Below are positions 1-9,920 of a stretch of 64,000 bases of DNA, in pieces. Origin of the DNA: Bombyx mori. Taxonomy: Eukaryota > Arthropoda > Insecta > Lepidoptera > Bombycidae. The stretch's first letter is position 1, and each line of letters opens with the position of its first letter. The notes beneath the pieces were generated by a model. That model saw nothing but the letters and a program-made list of their open reading frames with translations. It had not been told where the DNA came from and did no database searches. The DNA is taken from contig NC_085133.1 in assembly GCF_030269925.1 (NCBI RefSeq), positions 4,670,001 through 4,734,000 of the forward strand, given 5' to 3'. The translations under genes were made by a program, and so were the position numbers.

Positions 1-119
1 GCTTTTTTTGTACGAAAGTGTACGGCACAGAATAGTTTTTTCATGGAAACTTTATCATCTTTATTCAAGGCATATTTTATCGATAAGACCTAATCGGTTT
101 GTTCTGTTATGTGTGTCTA

Positions 120-364
120 GACTAGGGTTGCCATATTTTTTTCAGCCTATAAAGGGCAAATGCTTAAATAAGCAAAAAAATACGAGAATTTAGTTTTTTA
201 CTCGGGACAAATAAAAAACAAAATTATAAAGTGACATTCTTTATTATTATTTTTTGATATTTGTCCGAGTAGCAAGTCAGTTTTAACATATTTTTATCGC
301 TATTAACACACACACATTTTGATTTTATTTGATTTGAAATACAGGACGTCTGGCAACCCTAGTC
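120..364. mobile_element. Short TIR element (MITE), TA-flanked
   Basis: A 14-bp terminal inverted repeat GACTAGGGTTGCCA (120-133) is matched by its reverse complement at 351-364. TA lies directly outside each end (118-119 and 365-366), which is the Tc1/mariner target duplication. Inside is a second imperfect inverted repeat (ACTCGGGACAAATA near 200 against a reverse copy near 265). The element is 245 bp and has no ORF, so it would depend on a transposase made elsewhere. The same terminal motif occurs in the element at 61774-62478. Superfamily assignment is inferred from the TA flank. Confidence 0.6.
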
Positions 365-2180
365 TAAGATAGTCATACGAAATGTAGTCAGCTTTTCTCT
401 GCAAAATATTATACGAACAATTCCAAATTTAAAAATCTTTGCAAGCCTAATAGAATAAAATGACTGCCATTTTGTTGTCAGTGAAAATACAATATGGCTG
501 CCAATTTAATTATACTGTCATTTTTATCTTTGTATTTTTTTAAATCAATCAATTTGTATTCCTGTGGGACTATTCAAGGCATGTGCGTTGCATGTGTTTA
601 AACGGTCGAAAAATTGGAAGGGAAATATTGACATCGAAAACACGGGCACCCAATATTTGGATTGCACTTAAGTTACGAGCAAAAAACCGTGTATCCGGCC
701 AGTTTGCATTGAAACCGCATGCAGCGAATAGTCAAAGAAACGAACCGAACAGACCTCGCAGAAACTGTTTACATAACAGCGCAGGTCTACATTACCCGGT
801 CAAGACAAAAAAAGAGAATCGTCTCTCGAATTAGTGTGAGAACTCTTTTTTTTTCATTCACAATATAGTTTTTATTTTATTTAGTTCATAAATAAAACAA
901 AAACTTCTTTAGTATTCCAGTGGAGTATCCAAAGCGTAAAAATTAAAAAAAATTATTATGTACGTGATTCAAATTTCGAATTCCCAAAAAAAAGTCACGG
1001 GTAGCTGTCAAATTTTTTTTTCTGGGGTTGTAATCTCGACTATTAGGTATCGAATTTGATTGAAACAAATCAAATGACTTCGTCTGCGAGCAGAGTTTGC
1101 ATTACATAAAAAATACTCGATTCAAAATTCGAATACCCCAAAAAGTCACAGGCCGCACGTCAGTCATTTTTTTTTTCGGGCGATCGAATAACGCAACGGG
1201 AACAGGTGTAGCCGATGGCCTTTGGAAACATGGCCGCCCGATGTTTTTATTAAATTAAAACCCGAATTAGAGAAAATCGTTTGGTTTACCACAAACGTGG
1301 ACGATGATGATAGGGATGTTTTGTTTTGTGGATTATACGAGCAGATGCTTTAATGCGCTTTACTCTGTATGGCATATGAAGGTTTATTGACCCATCGAGT
1401 TGTGGCTCTGCATGGATGTTATAATCTGATTTGCGTATACGTGCGGATTTATTCTTAATCGTGTTAAGTACGTAATTATTGATATTGATTTAATTGTTTA
1501 CTTTATAACGTAAATAAAACTGTTTTGATACAGAACAGTTGTTTTATTAATATTTTTATTGCTTTATTTTTCTAAATCTTTCTATTTCATTGAATAAAAA
1601 TCTAAATCTAAGATTCTCTTGCTCGAATGGTAGATCACATCTAAAACATATAATAAGAGGTATTAATCATCTAAATTATCGCAAATGGACAAAACAATCA
1701 AGTTTTTAAGACAAAAGACTATAGAATGTCAGTTTCACAATGGACCAATAAATCTATCTTTGGCGACAAAAAGCGTTCATTAAAAGTTACGAAAAGCTCA
1801 TTAAGCTTCGCGAAGAGGGGAAAATATTATTCTCTAGTTTCAACAAAAGAGATAGTTGAACAATTAAATAGTAAGCTATCAAAACTTAGAAGTGCAGAAG
1901 TATTGAATACTTATGTAGGTACCTACGCAATAGCTCTGACGGTCACTAAGTTTAACGTACATTGTCTGTTTAGTACTGTGAAAGAGTATAGCTCATGGCC
2001 CACCTGATGGTGCGTGGTCACTGATACTCACAGATATTAACAATGCGAGGAATACTCTAATCTCCTCAAACCTTATACGAAGTGTCATATAGTACGAAAC
2101 GACCTCAGGAAGCCCATTGTGGTTGAGAACTTTGTTTCCAGGTAGTAGAGTTGAAATTCGCTATCAATATCGTTGAATGA
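365..2180. other. AT-rich DNA without a recognised gene
   Basis: Open stretches at 583-834 and 1726-2007 do not resemble a known family and have no convincing splice or promoter context. Two diverged direct repeats occur at about 966-1030 and 1118-1185; each has a GATTCAAA-type start, a CCCAAAAA core, GTCAC and a T-run. A similar motif string recurs near 31008-31100, so this may be an old interspersed repeat. I see no other structure. Confidence 0.4.
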
Positions 2181-4667
2181 ATGGTTCACCACCAAGAGTG
2201 GTTGGGATCCAGAACCACTGACCTCCCGGGTCGGACTGCCTACGATTTCGCCTTGGCCTACGGCTTCTCCCAGCTGGTGACACAGCCCACCCGTGTCCCA
2301 GATATCGAGGGGCACGAGCCTTCTTTGTTGGACCTTCTGCTGACCACAGATCCGGCCGGATACAGTGTGGTGGTCGACGCTCCGCTTGGATCGTCTGATC
2401 ACTGCATTATTCGTGCTGCCGTACCACTCTCTCGTCCTGATCGTCGAACGACGACCAGGTATCGAAGAGTTTGGCGGTATATGTCAGCAGACTGGGATGG
2501 ATTGCGTGAATTTTACGCATCCTACCCATGGGGGCGGTTCTGCTTTTCCTCTGCTGATCCTGACGTCTGTGCGGACCGTCTTAAAGACGTGGTGCTCCAG
2601 GGGATGGAATTGTTTATTCCCTCCTCTGAAGTGCCCGTTGGGGGTCGCAGCAGACCCTGGTATAACAATGCCAGCAGGGATGCTGCACACCTCAAGCGAT
2701 CCGCATACGTGGCATGGGATAATGCCAGGAGACGTCGGGATCCTAACATCTCAGGGGAAAGGCGGAAATATAACGCCGCTTCCAGGTCCTACAAGAAGGT
2801 AATTGCCAAGGCGAAGTCGGAGCACGTCGCTAGAGTTGGCGAGCGATTGAAGAGCTATCCCTCCGGGAGCCGTGCTTTTTGGTCGCTCGCCAAAGCTGCA
2901 GAAGGAAACTTCTGCAGGTCTAGTCTCCCACCACTGCGCAAGTCCGATGACAATCTGGCCCACAGCGCGAAAGAGAAGGCTGACCTTCTGGTCAAACTCT
3001 TCGCCTCGAACTCGACTGTGGACGACGGGGGTGCCACACCACCGAACATCCCCCGGTGTGATAGCTCCCTGCCGGAAATCTGCTTCACACAGTGTGCAGT
3101 CAGGCGGGAGCTCAGACTCCTGGACGTCCATAAATCGAGTGGGCCAGACGGCATCCCCGCAGTGGTTTTGAAAACGTGCGCCCCTGAGCTGACACCTGCG
3201 CTAACGCGTTTGTATCGCCTCTCTTATTGCACTAACAGGGTTCCGTCTTCATGGAAGACCGCCCACGTCCACCCTATCCCCAAGAAGGGTGACCGGTCGG
3301 ACCCATCGAGCTACAGGCCTATCGCGATAACTTCCTTGCTTTCCAAGGTGATGGAGCGAATTATAAATACACAACTCCTGAAGTATCTTGAAGATCGCCA
3401 GCTGATCAGTGACCGACAGTACGGTTTCCGTCACGGTCGCTCAGCTGGCGATCTTCTTGTATACCTTACTCACAGGTGGGCTGAAGCCTTGGAGAGCAAG
3501 GGCGAGGCTCTTGCTGTGAGCCTTGATATCGCGAAGGCCTTCGACAGGGTCTGGCATAGGGCACTTCTATCGAAGTTACCATCTTACGGAATCCCCGAGG
3601 GTCTCTGCAAGTGGATCGCTAGCTTTTTGGATGGGCGGAGCATCACGGTCGTTGTAGACGGTGACTGTTCTGATACCATGACCATTAACGCTGGCGTTCC
3701 ACAAGGTTCGGTGCTCTCCCCCACGCTTTTCATCCTGTATATCAATGACATGCTGTCTATTGATGGCATGCATTGCTATGCAGATGATAGCACGGGGGAT
3801 GCGCGATATATCGGCCATCAGAGTCTCTCTCGGAGCGTGGTGCAAGAGAGACGATCAAAACTTGTGTCTGAAGTGGAGAACTCTCTGGGGCGAGTCTCCA
3901 AATGGGGTGAATCGAACTTAGTTCAATTCAACCCGTTGAAGACACAGGTTTGCGCGTTCACTGCGAAGAAGGACCCCTTTGTCATGGCGCCGCAATTCCA
4001 AGGAGTATCCCTGCAACCTTCCGAGAGTATCGGGATACTTGGGGTCGACATTTCGAGCGATGTCCAGTTTCGGAGTCATTTGGAAAGCAAAGCCAAGTTG
4101 GCGTCCAAAATGCTGGGAGTCCTCAACAGAGCGAAGCGGTACTTCACGCCTGGACAAAGACTTTTGCTTTATAAAGCACAAGTCCGGCCTCGCGTGGAGT
4201 ACTGCTCCCATCTCTGGGCCGGGGCTCCCAAATACCAGCTTCTTCCATTTGACTCCATACAGAGGAGGGCCGTTCGGATTGTCGATAATCCCATTCTCTC
4301 GGATCGTTTGGAGCCTCTGGGTCTGCGGAGGGACTTCGGTTCCCTCTGTATTTTGTACCGTATGTTCCATGGGGAGTGCTCTGAGGAATTGTTCGAGATG
4401 ATACCAGCATCTCGTTTTTACCATCGCACCGCCCGCCACCGGAGTAGAGTTCATCCATACTACCTGGAGCCACTGCGGTCATCCACAGTGCGTTTCCAGA
4501 GATCTTTTTTGCCACGTACCATCCGGCTATGGAATGAGCTCCCCTCCACGGTGTTTCCCGAGCGCTATGACATGTCCTTCTTCAAACGAGGCTTATGGAG
4601 AGTATTAAGCGGTAGGCAGCGGCTTGGCTCTGCCCCTGGCATTGCTGAAGTCCATGGGCGACGGTAA
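2181..4667 (+). CDS. LINE endonuclease/reverse transcriptase ORF2, N-terminally truncated
   Basis: The ORF gives an 828-residue protein that would nick target DNA and copy the element's RNA at the nick. Residues 1-80 are the C-terminal half of an apurinic-type endonuclease, ending in the SSDH motif (catalytic His 74). Reverse transcriptase follows: SYRPIAITSLLSK (fingers), LDIAKAFD with catalytic Asp 449, GVPQGSVLSP from residue 505, and the catalytic YADD box at 533-536. A thumb/C-terminal region runs to the stop at 4665-4667. The ATG at 2181 is simply the first one at the truncation; the true start lies in lost sequence. The endonuclease lacks its first half, including the catalytic Glu and GDFN motifs, so this copy should not be autonomous. 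The frame is otherwise unbroken, which suggests a fairly recent insertion. Base composition is far more GC-rich than the surroundings. Confidence 0.88.
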   Translation: MVHHQEWLGSRTTDLPGRTAYDFALAYGFSQLVTQPTRVPDIEGHEPSLLDLLLTTDPAGYSVVVDAPLGSSDHCIIRAAVPLSRPDRRTTTRYRRVWRYMSADWDGLREFYASYPWGRFCFSSADPDVCADRLKDVVLQGMELFIPSSEVPVGGRSRPWYNNASRDAAHLKRSAYVAWDNARRRRDPNISGERRKYNAASRSYKKVIAKAKSEHVARVGERLKSYPSGSRAFWSLAKAAEGNFCRSSLPPLRKSDDNLAHSAKEKADLLVKLFASNSTVDDGGATPPNIPRCDSSLPEICFTQCAVRRELRLLDVHKSSGPDGIPAVVLKTCAPELTPALTRLYRLSYCTNRVPSSWKTAHVHPIPKKGDRSDPSSYRPIAITSLLSKVMERIINTQLLKYLEDRQLISDRQYGFRHGRSAGDLLVYLTHRWAEALESKGEALAVSLDIAKAFDRVWHRALLSKLPSYGIPEGLCKWIASFLDGRSITVVVDGDCSDTMTINAGVPQGSVLSPTLFILYINDMLSIDGMHCYADDSTGDARYIGHQSLSRSVVQERRSKLVSEVENSLGRVSKWGESNLVQFNPLKTQVCAFTAKKDPFVMAPQFQGVSLQPSESIGILGVDISSDVQFRSHLESKAKLASKMLGVLNRAKRYFTPGQRLLLYKAQVRPRVEYCSHLWAGAPKYQLLPFDSIQRRAVRIVDNPILSDRLEPLGLRRDFGSLCILYRMFHGECSEELFEMIPASRFYHRTARHRSRVHPYYLEPLRSSTVRFQRSFLPRTIRLWNELPSTVFPERYDMSFFKRGLWRVLSGRQRLGSAPGIAEVHGRR

Positions 4668-4741
4668 CCACTCACCATCAGGTGGGCCGCATGCCCGTCT
4701 GCCTACAAAGGCAATAAAAAAAAAAAAAAAAAAAAAAAAAA
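2183..4741 (+). mobile_element. LINE family A, 5'-truncated, with poly(A) tail
   Basis: This non-LTR retrotransposon begins abruptly inside its endonuclease domain, continues through reverse transcriptase, and ends in a short 3' UTR with AATAAA and about 26 A residues (4716-4741). The last ~115 bases (from GGTAGGCAGCGG near 4611) recur as separate minus-strand fragments at 7615-7735, 29256-29372 and 53218-53393, so this is a multi-copy family. The 5' end near 2183 lies just after the codons expected for the GDFN-type endonuclease motif, so truncation during reverse transcription is the likely cause. I see no clear target site duplication. The poly(A) abuts a reversed family B LINE. The RT places it in the CR1/Jockey group; I do not assign an element name. 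Confidence 0.88.
4611..4741 (+). other. 3' tail of LINE family A (likely RT recognition region)
   Basis: This tail overlaps the end of the ORF and finishes with GGCAATAAA and a poly(A) run. It shares blocks in the same order with the Bm1 SINE tail: ATGGGC, GTAACCACT, AGGTGGGC, a CGTC block and GCAATAAA. LINE reverse transcriptases commonly recognise the 3' end of their template, so the likeness suggests Bm1 may be mobilised by this family. That function is inferred. Confidence 0.6.
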
Positions 4742-7137
4742 TCATGACGCATAGCCTTATCGAAGTATCGTTCCGACGCTGACTTCATGTATTTCCGAAT
4801 TGATTCGAGGCCCAGGTCGTCGTGTAGGTCAACGTTCCTCACGAACCACGGAGCCCCGACAGCTAACCTGCAAAAGCGGGATTGTAGGGATTGGAGGGTG
4901 TCTATGTGTGTGCGGGCCGCGTGAGCGAACACCACACTCGCGTAAGTCATGACGGGCCTTATGCAAGTTTTATAAAGTGTCACCTTGTTCCGAAGGGACA
5001 TTTTACTCCGCTTACAGATCATGGGGTAGAGTCTACCGAGAATAAACGCGGCACGGTCACGGACTGATTTTATATGCGGGCGGAATGTCATCGATGCGTC
5101 GAGGGTAACGCCCAGGTACTTGACCTTCTTGGCCCAGGGTATGGATTGACTAAAGAGAGTAATCGGGGGTGTGAGATTCCTCCTCCTAATACGGGAGGAA
5201 ATCCGTGTGGAGCTTCCCCTCTGAAATAGCACCGCAGTACTTTTCGCTGGGTTGATGTCTATGCGCCATTTTCGGAACCACTGTCCTAGGGCTAGGGCTG
5301 CGCTCTGAAGCTTCTTCGCGATTAGGGACTTGTTTCTACTGGAATAGTAAACAGTCGTGTCGTCGGCGAATAAAGCTAAATGGGTCGGCGGCGACCGGGG
5401 AATATCGTTAACGAATAAGCTAAATAGGAGGGGTGAAAGGACAGAGCCTTGCGGGACTCCAGCTGTGAGAGGTCGTGGGGAGGAGCGGGTTCCCTCGACT
5501 CGATATCGAAAAGAGCGGTTCGACAAGAAGTCCCGTATGATGAGCACGAGACTATCCGGCACGCCCATGTTGAATAGTTTGAAAATCAAACCGTTGTGCC
5601 AGACTTTGTCGAACGCTTTTGCGATGTCGAAGAAGAGAGCTCCCGTGTATAACGGTTTTGGTCGATTAAGCCCCACAAGAATGTGCTCCGTGAGGCGGTG
5701 CACCTGTTGAACGCATGAGTGATTTGTACGGAATCCGAATTGTTCATCGATGAGAATGCCCTTGGATAAGACGAAGTCTCTGAGGCGTTTGTAGAGCAGA
5801 CGCTCATACAGTTTGCCTAGAGACATGAGGAGGCTAATCGGGCGGTAGCTCGTCGGAGGATTTTTTGGTTTACCGGGTTTATGTATGCCGATAACGTCCG
5901 CTTCTTTCCACACCGCGGGAAAGATACAGTTCGCCATAGCGGCATTGAAAATAGATGCCAACATCACGATGAGTTGGACGGGTAGAAGTTTAATAACGCG
6001 GTTGGATATACCGTCGGAACCGGGAGCCTTGCGAGGACGTAGGTCTTTGATCAAGTCTTTAACTTCCATCGGGGTGACGGGTGGTAACGCATCCGAGGGT
6101 GGCAAGGAGACTCTGCGTTCTACCTCACTGTCTACTAATTCTACATGAACAGGGTCCACGGATTGAGTGCTGGGCGTGCACTGGGTTTGCAATGTATCGG
6201 CCAGCAACTCTGCTTTTTCGTCATCATCAAACGCCGCGAGTCGGCCTGAGGGGCCTACGAGGGGGGGCATAGTTACTACCGTATCCGATTTGAGAGTACG
6301 AGCTAAGCGGTAGTAAGACCTTTGGGAGGGCGCGAGTCCTTCTAAGAAATCAGACCATCTGGCATCTCGGACTACGGCGATGCGAGACTTTACGTCGCGT
6401 TGTAGGGCACGCATTCGAATACGATTTTCCGCGGTAGGATACCTGTCGTAGGCGCGTATCGAGGCGTTCTTAGCTCTAAGGAGTTCCCTAATATCATCGG
6501 ACAATTTGAAGCGGCGAAGGAAGTCCTCCGCTACAACTTGTTTCGATGATCTATCTAATGTTGAGGTGATGTGTGACGTTAAGATGTCTATGGCTTCAGC
6601 GGTATCCTGAGGAGACGGGGTAGAGTCCGGGTTAAACGGGAGGGATGGTGGATCAGATTCAGCCAGGCTGATGCCCAGCGTGTGCCAATCCACCACAGTC
6701 CTCGTGACGGGAACGGAGTCGGGAGCACGACCGAGCTTCATAACGACGGGACGGTGGTCTGAATCTAACTCTGAAACTACTTCGATCGAGTGTAAGCTCA
6801 GAGTTACGTTTTTTAATAACGCTATGTCGAGTATATCCGGGCGATGCGCGATATTTAGCGGGTAGTGAGTCGGTGTTAGCGGAGCGACGATATCGAAGGC
6901 GAGATCATCGACTAACGCGTCAAGCCGCCTGCCATTCGGGGTTGTGGTGTGTGAGTTCCACCTGATGTGTTTACAATTTAGGTCGCCCGCCAGAATGACA
7001 GAGCTCCCCATGCCGAGCAGCGCCTCGATATCACTGCTTAGAACGATCTTATCCGGTGGAAGATAAACGGACGCGATAACGATCGGCGCGTGTCCCGTCA
7101 GTGAGATTCGGCACACTGATGCTTCGATATTAGCGAG
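4678..7137 (-). CDS. Jockey-type ORF2 (endonuclease + reverse transcriptase), truncated at both ends
   Basis: The open frame runs across the whole fragment. Counting from the GTG at 7116, it has the endonuclease GDLN motif near residue 45, SDHR near 119-122, the RT block SYRPISLLMSLGK, FFDIAKAFD (catalytic Asp), GVPQGSVLSPLL and the catalytic FADD box near 583-586. The last ~22 residues (a phenylalanine run and after) are the antisense poly(A) and tail of the neighbouring LINE, not native protein. I noted about a dozen amino-acid differences from the copy at 41338-44121 over about 790 residues, with no frameshift. The first endonuclease strands and the C-terminus are absent, so it is not expected to be active. 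Confidence 0.85.
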   Translation of the reverse strand, partial: LANIEASVCRISLTGHAPIVIASVYLPPDKIVLSSDIEALLGMGSSVILAGDLNCKHIRWNSHTTTPNGRRLDALVDDLAFDIVAPLTPTHYPLNIAHRPDILDIALLKNVTLSLHSIEVVSELDSDHRPVVMKLGRAPDSVPVTRTVVDWHTLGISLAESDPPSLPFNPDSTPSPQDTAEAIDILTSHITSTLDRSSKQVVAEDFLRRFKLSDDIRELLRAKNASIRAYDRYPTAENRIRMRALQRDVKSRIAVVRDARWSDFLEGLAPSQRSYYRLARTLKSDTVVTMPPLVGPSGRLAAFDDDEKAELLADTLQTQCTPSTQSVDPVHVELVDSEVERRVSLPPSDALPPVTPMEVKDLIKDLRPRKAPGSDGISNRVIKLLPVQLIVMLASIFNAAMANCIFPAVWKEADVIGIHKPGKPKNPPTSYRPISLLMSLGKLYERLLYKRLRDFVLSKGILIDEQFGFRTNHSCVQQVHRLTEHILVGLNRPKPLYTGALFFDIAKAFDKVWHNGLIFKLFNMGVPDSLVLIIRDFLSNRSFRYRVEGTRSSPRPLTAGVPQGSVLSPLLFSLFVNDIPRSPPTHLALFADDTTVYYSSRNKSLIAKKLQSAALALGQWFRKWRIDINPAKSTAVLFQRGSSTRISSRIRRRNLTPPITLFSQSIPWAKKVKYLGVTLDASMTFRPHIKSVRDRAAFILGRLYPMICKRSKMSLRNKVTLYKTCIRPVMTYASVVFAHAARTHIDTLQSLQSRFCRLAVGAPWFVRNVDLHDDLGLESIRKYMKSASERYFDKAMRHDFFFFFFFFYCLCRQTGMRPT

Positions 7138-7139
7138 CG
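4741..7139 (-). mobile_element. LINE family B (Jockey-type), internal fragment
   Basis: This minus-strand LINE is nearly identical to the one at 41367-44354 but shorter at both ends. The 5' break at 7139 lies within the endonuclease domain. The 3' break at 4741 falls about 67 codons before the expected stop, so the C-terminus and the whole 3' UTR are missing. The cut coincides exactly with the poly(A) of LINE family A. Insertion of family A into this copy with loss of the remainder, or a recombination or assembly join, would both explain it. No remainder of family B is visible left of 2183. Confidence 0.88.
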
Positions 7140-7614
7140 TAACTCATAGTAATCTCGATGAGTTTCTACAGGATTAAAACGGCATATTTTATACGTTGGC
7201 GAACATCCAAGACACAAGGGAGACGAAGCGGTCGTACCATTTATCTCCGATAGTTCGGTTATAGTTTTCAATAATATTCATCGGACGTACTGAAGTTGAG
7301 GGAATCTACTTTGGTGTTTGTTTGTTTTGTTAAGGATTATTTGATAATAGATATGGCTGCCGTTAATATCCTAACGTCGCTAATATATCCTAGTGGTAAT
7401 AATTGTTTCTAATCTTTCGCAGTTTGTCTCCGAGATTACATTTTAAATATTTATGTTTGAGTTTTTTTGTACACATATCTATATTTTTCGTATTTGTGGA
7501 CTTTTGGATTACTGTGGTAAGAGCTATGATGCTACACTGCAAGATTCCCGGCAAGAACTAACGTAGGTATTTGCAATATCTAAGTTCCTATTTAACTTCC
7601 TCTAGTCCTTTATC
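7140..7614. other. AT-rich DNA, nothing recognised
   Basis: This is AT-rich flank of the LINE fragment with no ORF, inverted repeat or family likeness that I can support. Sequence similarity to the other family B copy stops at about 7139. Confidence 0.4.
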
Positions 7615-7735
7615 ATCTTTTTTTTTTATTGCCCTTGTAGGCAGACGAGCATATGGCCCATCCGATGTTGGGTGGTTATCGTCGCCCATGGACTTCAGCA
7701 ATGCCAGGAGCTGCGTCAAGCCGCTGCCTACCGCT
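7615..7735 (-). mobile_element. LINE family A 3'-end fragment
   Basis: A T-run and TTTATTGCCC mark the antisense poly(A) end. The following ~110 bases match the reverse complement of the family A 3' UTR (GTAGGCAGACGAGCAT, CCCATGGACTTCAGCAATG, GCCGCTGCCTACCGCTTAATAC). This is a severely 5'-truncated insertion without coding sequence. Confidence 0.85.
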
Positions 7736-8804
7736 TAATACTCTTAACTTCCTTTTCAACTTTCTATAGTTTTCCTTGAGAAAAAGTTTTTTTTTTGCAT
7801 CATAAGCATAATCCCAATTGCTTAGACAAATTGACGGTTAAAAAATTGTCAATTGGTTTTACTAATTTTAACACAACACTAACATTTTTTTTATTGGCGT
7901 CATAGTTTGTTTTACAACTTACACAAACCATTCCTAAGTAAAGCAGTGAGGCGGTTAATAAACAAAACAAATCGATACGACTGATCGATTTTTTTGAGGT
8001 TACGTTCTGTAACGATTTCTAATGATACTTTTTTGTTTCTACTACACAATAACTATAGCATCGTTTAATCGTGACGAATATTTTTTTCTGTTTGGGTTAA
8101 AATATTTGTTTTATTACTTTATACATATTTTTTTAACAGCGTAAATCAATTAATTTCGAGATTTACAATTTTTATAATCATTGATCGTCTTGTTTTTTCA
8201 CTAAATGGTAATTTTAATGAAGACCTGGCAACATCGAATGGAGACGCGTTTGACATAACGGGCGAGCGTCGAGTCTTGCATTATCTTGCCGACAGCGGTC
8301 GCGGTCATCGTAATACGTAAAACATACCATGGTGTTGCCAATGTGTGTAGTTTTTAAATTACCTACAGATCACATCAGTATGACGTAAGAGACATTTGAA
8401 ATCAAAGCAATGGACCCACGGTCGCTGTAAACCGCTCGGCTATAGCAAAAGTAAACACGATTAGATCCGGTAGTAGGGCCCCCGGAGCCGTAAATCATTC
8501 GTGTAATTACGCCAAATACGACGGGAACGTAATTAAATTACAACACTTGAAACTTGGAGGGCCCTCGGATGTACTTCGGAAACGTGCGTTTAGTTAAATT
8601 CGTAGGTATTCGGAGGCCGACGCGAATCGAACGAATAGATTTGGAATTTGCCTTACTTAATTATGAGAACGGACTTTTTTTTTAACAGATCTTCTTATAT
8701 TGTGTCGTGAACATGGATGGGTTTTTGATAGTGCAAACGGGCAGACGATTTCGCGACGACAGACACGCAATTACCACAGCATTTAGACACTACTATATAA
8801 GTGA
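7736..8804. other. AT-rich DNA with one GC-richer patch
   Basis: Mostly AT-rich and featureless. The 8460-8600 patch is GC-richer and contains GGGCCC-type palindromic words at both sides (near 8477 and 8560). I see no ORF or repeat family here. Confidence 0.35.
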
Positions 8805-9016
8805 CTAACCGTACTCGCCCATGGGCATTTAAAATTAACATTATTATTTATTGTCGTTATTATTCGGGAGTCCAAAACTCATATAAACATTAGCCTATCC
8901 ATTAAGTACATGTATTTTCTACATGGATACCAAGTTTCAAGACAATCGGATGCATGGTTGAGTAGTTATAATGGAACATCCGTAAAAACCACTGTAGATT
9001 TATATATTAGTATAGA
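8805..9016 (-). mobile_element. Helitron-like non-autonomous element, 212 bp
   Basis: On the minus strand it starts TCTATACTAATATAT and ends GAGTACGGTTAG (TTAG for the usual CTRR). It sits between A and T, the Helitron insertion preference. It is about 90% identical by eye to 20825-21042. It has no coding capacity. Assignment rests on the terminal signatures. Confidence 0.6.
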
Positions 9017-9037
9017 TGTCGTTTCTTAATCGAGCTA

Positions 9038-9201
9038 TTCGCTGATAGCTTAAGAGGCTATTTTAGCTACGCCCCGACGGGTAGGTGAGCTCACGGACTC
9101 AACCTGAGAGAATTTGCTAACAATAGTCCTAGCAAGAGCAGTGCTTTGCAGAATCTAGCATCGGATCGGAATCGCGAAGATCGGGCGAGAAACTAAGTGG
9201 G
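9038..9201 (-). mobile_element. LINE family C 3'-UTR fragment
   Basis: It matches, in reverse orientation, the block also seen at 23900-24110 and 58596-58797: GAGAATTTGCTAAC, CCTAGCAAGAGCAGTGCTT, GCAGAATCTA and GAAACTAAGTGGGC. It is diverged, with small indels. Confidence 0.65.
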
Positions 9202-9240
9202 CGTCATTAAGACATGAGTTCGGGAGACATGACCGAAAAT

Positions 9241-9316
9241 CATTACTGCTTCACGACAGAAATAGACCGGGTGGTAGTACCTATCCGTGCGGGCTCACAA
9301 CGCGCCTTACCACAAC
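9241..9316 (-). mobile_element. Bm1 SINE fragment
   Basis: The central Bm1 body is recognisable in reverse: CATTACTGCTTCACGACAGA, then a GGTGGTAGTACCTA block and GCGGGCTCACAA. Both ends are lost. Confidence 0.6.
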
Positions 9317-9639
9317 TTAGCGGTCATCTAAATACAACAAAACAAATTATATATGCAACGTGCTTCCTGTAAGCTCATTACGCGAGGGGCGGATTACATG
9401 GGAAATCTTTTTGTTTAGATATGTTCCTTGCACAGTGTATTATGTTGAATCACAGATCTATGTGATGTTGTTTCTTTTTTATTGCATACTCTCATATGTG
9501 TATGAAGATAAGTGCTCACCTAGTGTCAAACGGCTAACGGAAAATGATACCATGATTGCAATAATTGAACATAATATTTTAATTGTACTTTTTTGTTTTT
9601 AATACGCTTTTATTAGCTTCAGACATATGTATGTTTGTA

Positions 9640-9920
9640 ACGGAATCTTTGAACATGATTTTGACCCCCCTCAAAACGTCGGATTAACTCGAAATTTGGT
9701 ATACTTATTAAGGATCGATGACAAAAAAAATTATTAAAAATAAAAATATTGAAAAAATTTAAATTCAACTAAAAAATGAAAAATAAATAAGAGTTTAAAA
9801 AACTAACAAAATACGGTTTTATAGAAAATTCAACAAAAAAATTGAAAATAAATTTTAATAATTCCTAATACATATATTAAAATTTATTTTTTATTTTTTA
9901 GTTGGATTTTCTTTAAAAGC
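9640..9920. repeat. AT-rich imperfect inverted repeat
   Basis: The left arm near 9762-9790 (ATTCAACTAAAAAATGAAAA) is mirrored near 9877-9910 (a TTTTTTATTTTTTAGTTGGAT stretch). The interval is very AT-rich and follows a GATTTTGACCCCCCTCAAAA segment. It could be an old MITE. A (TTAG)n stretch near 9926-9945 is a four-base repeat, not the insect TTAGG telomere motif. Confidence 0.35.

Noticed and set aside
583..834. 83-codon open frame as a gene
   Set aside because: No recognisable domain, splice or promoter context, and composition like the flanks.
2365..4515. Additional ORFs on both strands within the LINE
   Set aside because: They are shadows of the 828-residue ORF2 in other frames; none has its own domain.
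8460..8600. GGGCCC-bounded GC-rich patch as a regulatory element
   Set aside because: Only short palindromic words; no recognised motif set or conserved partner in the window.
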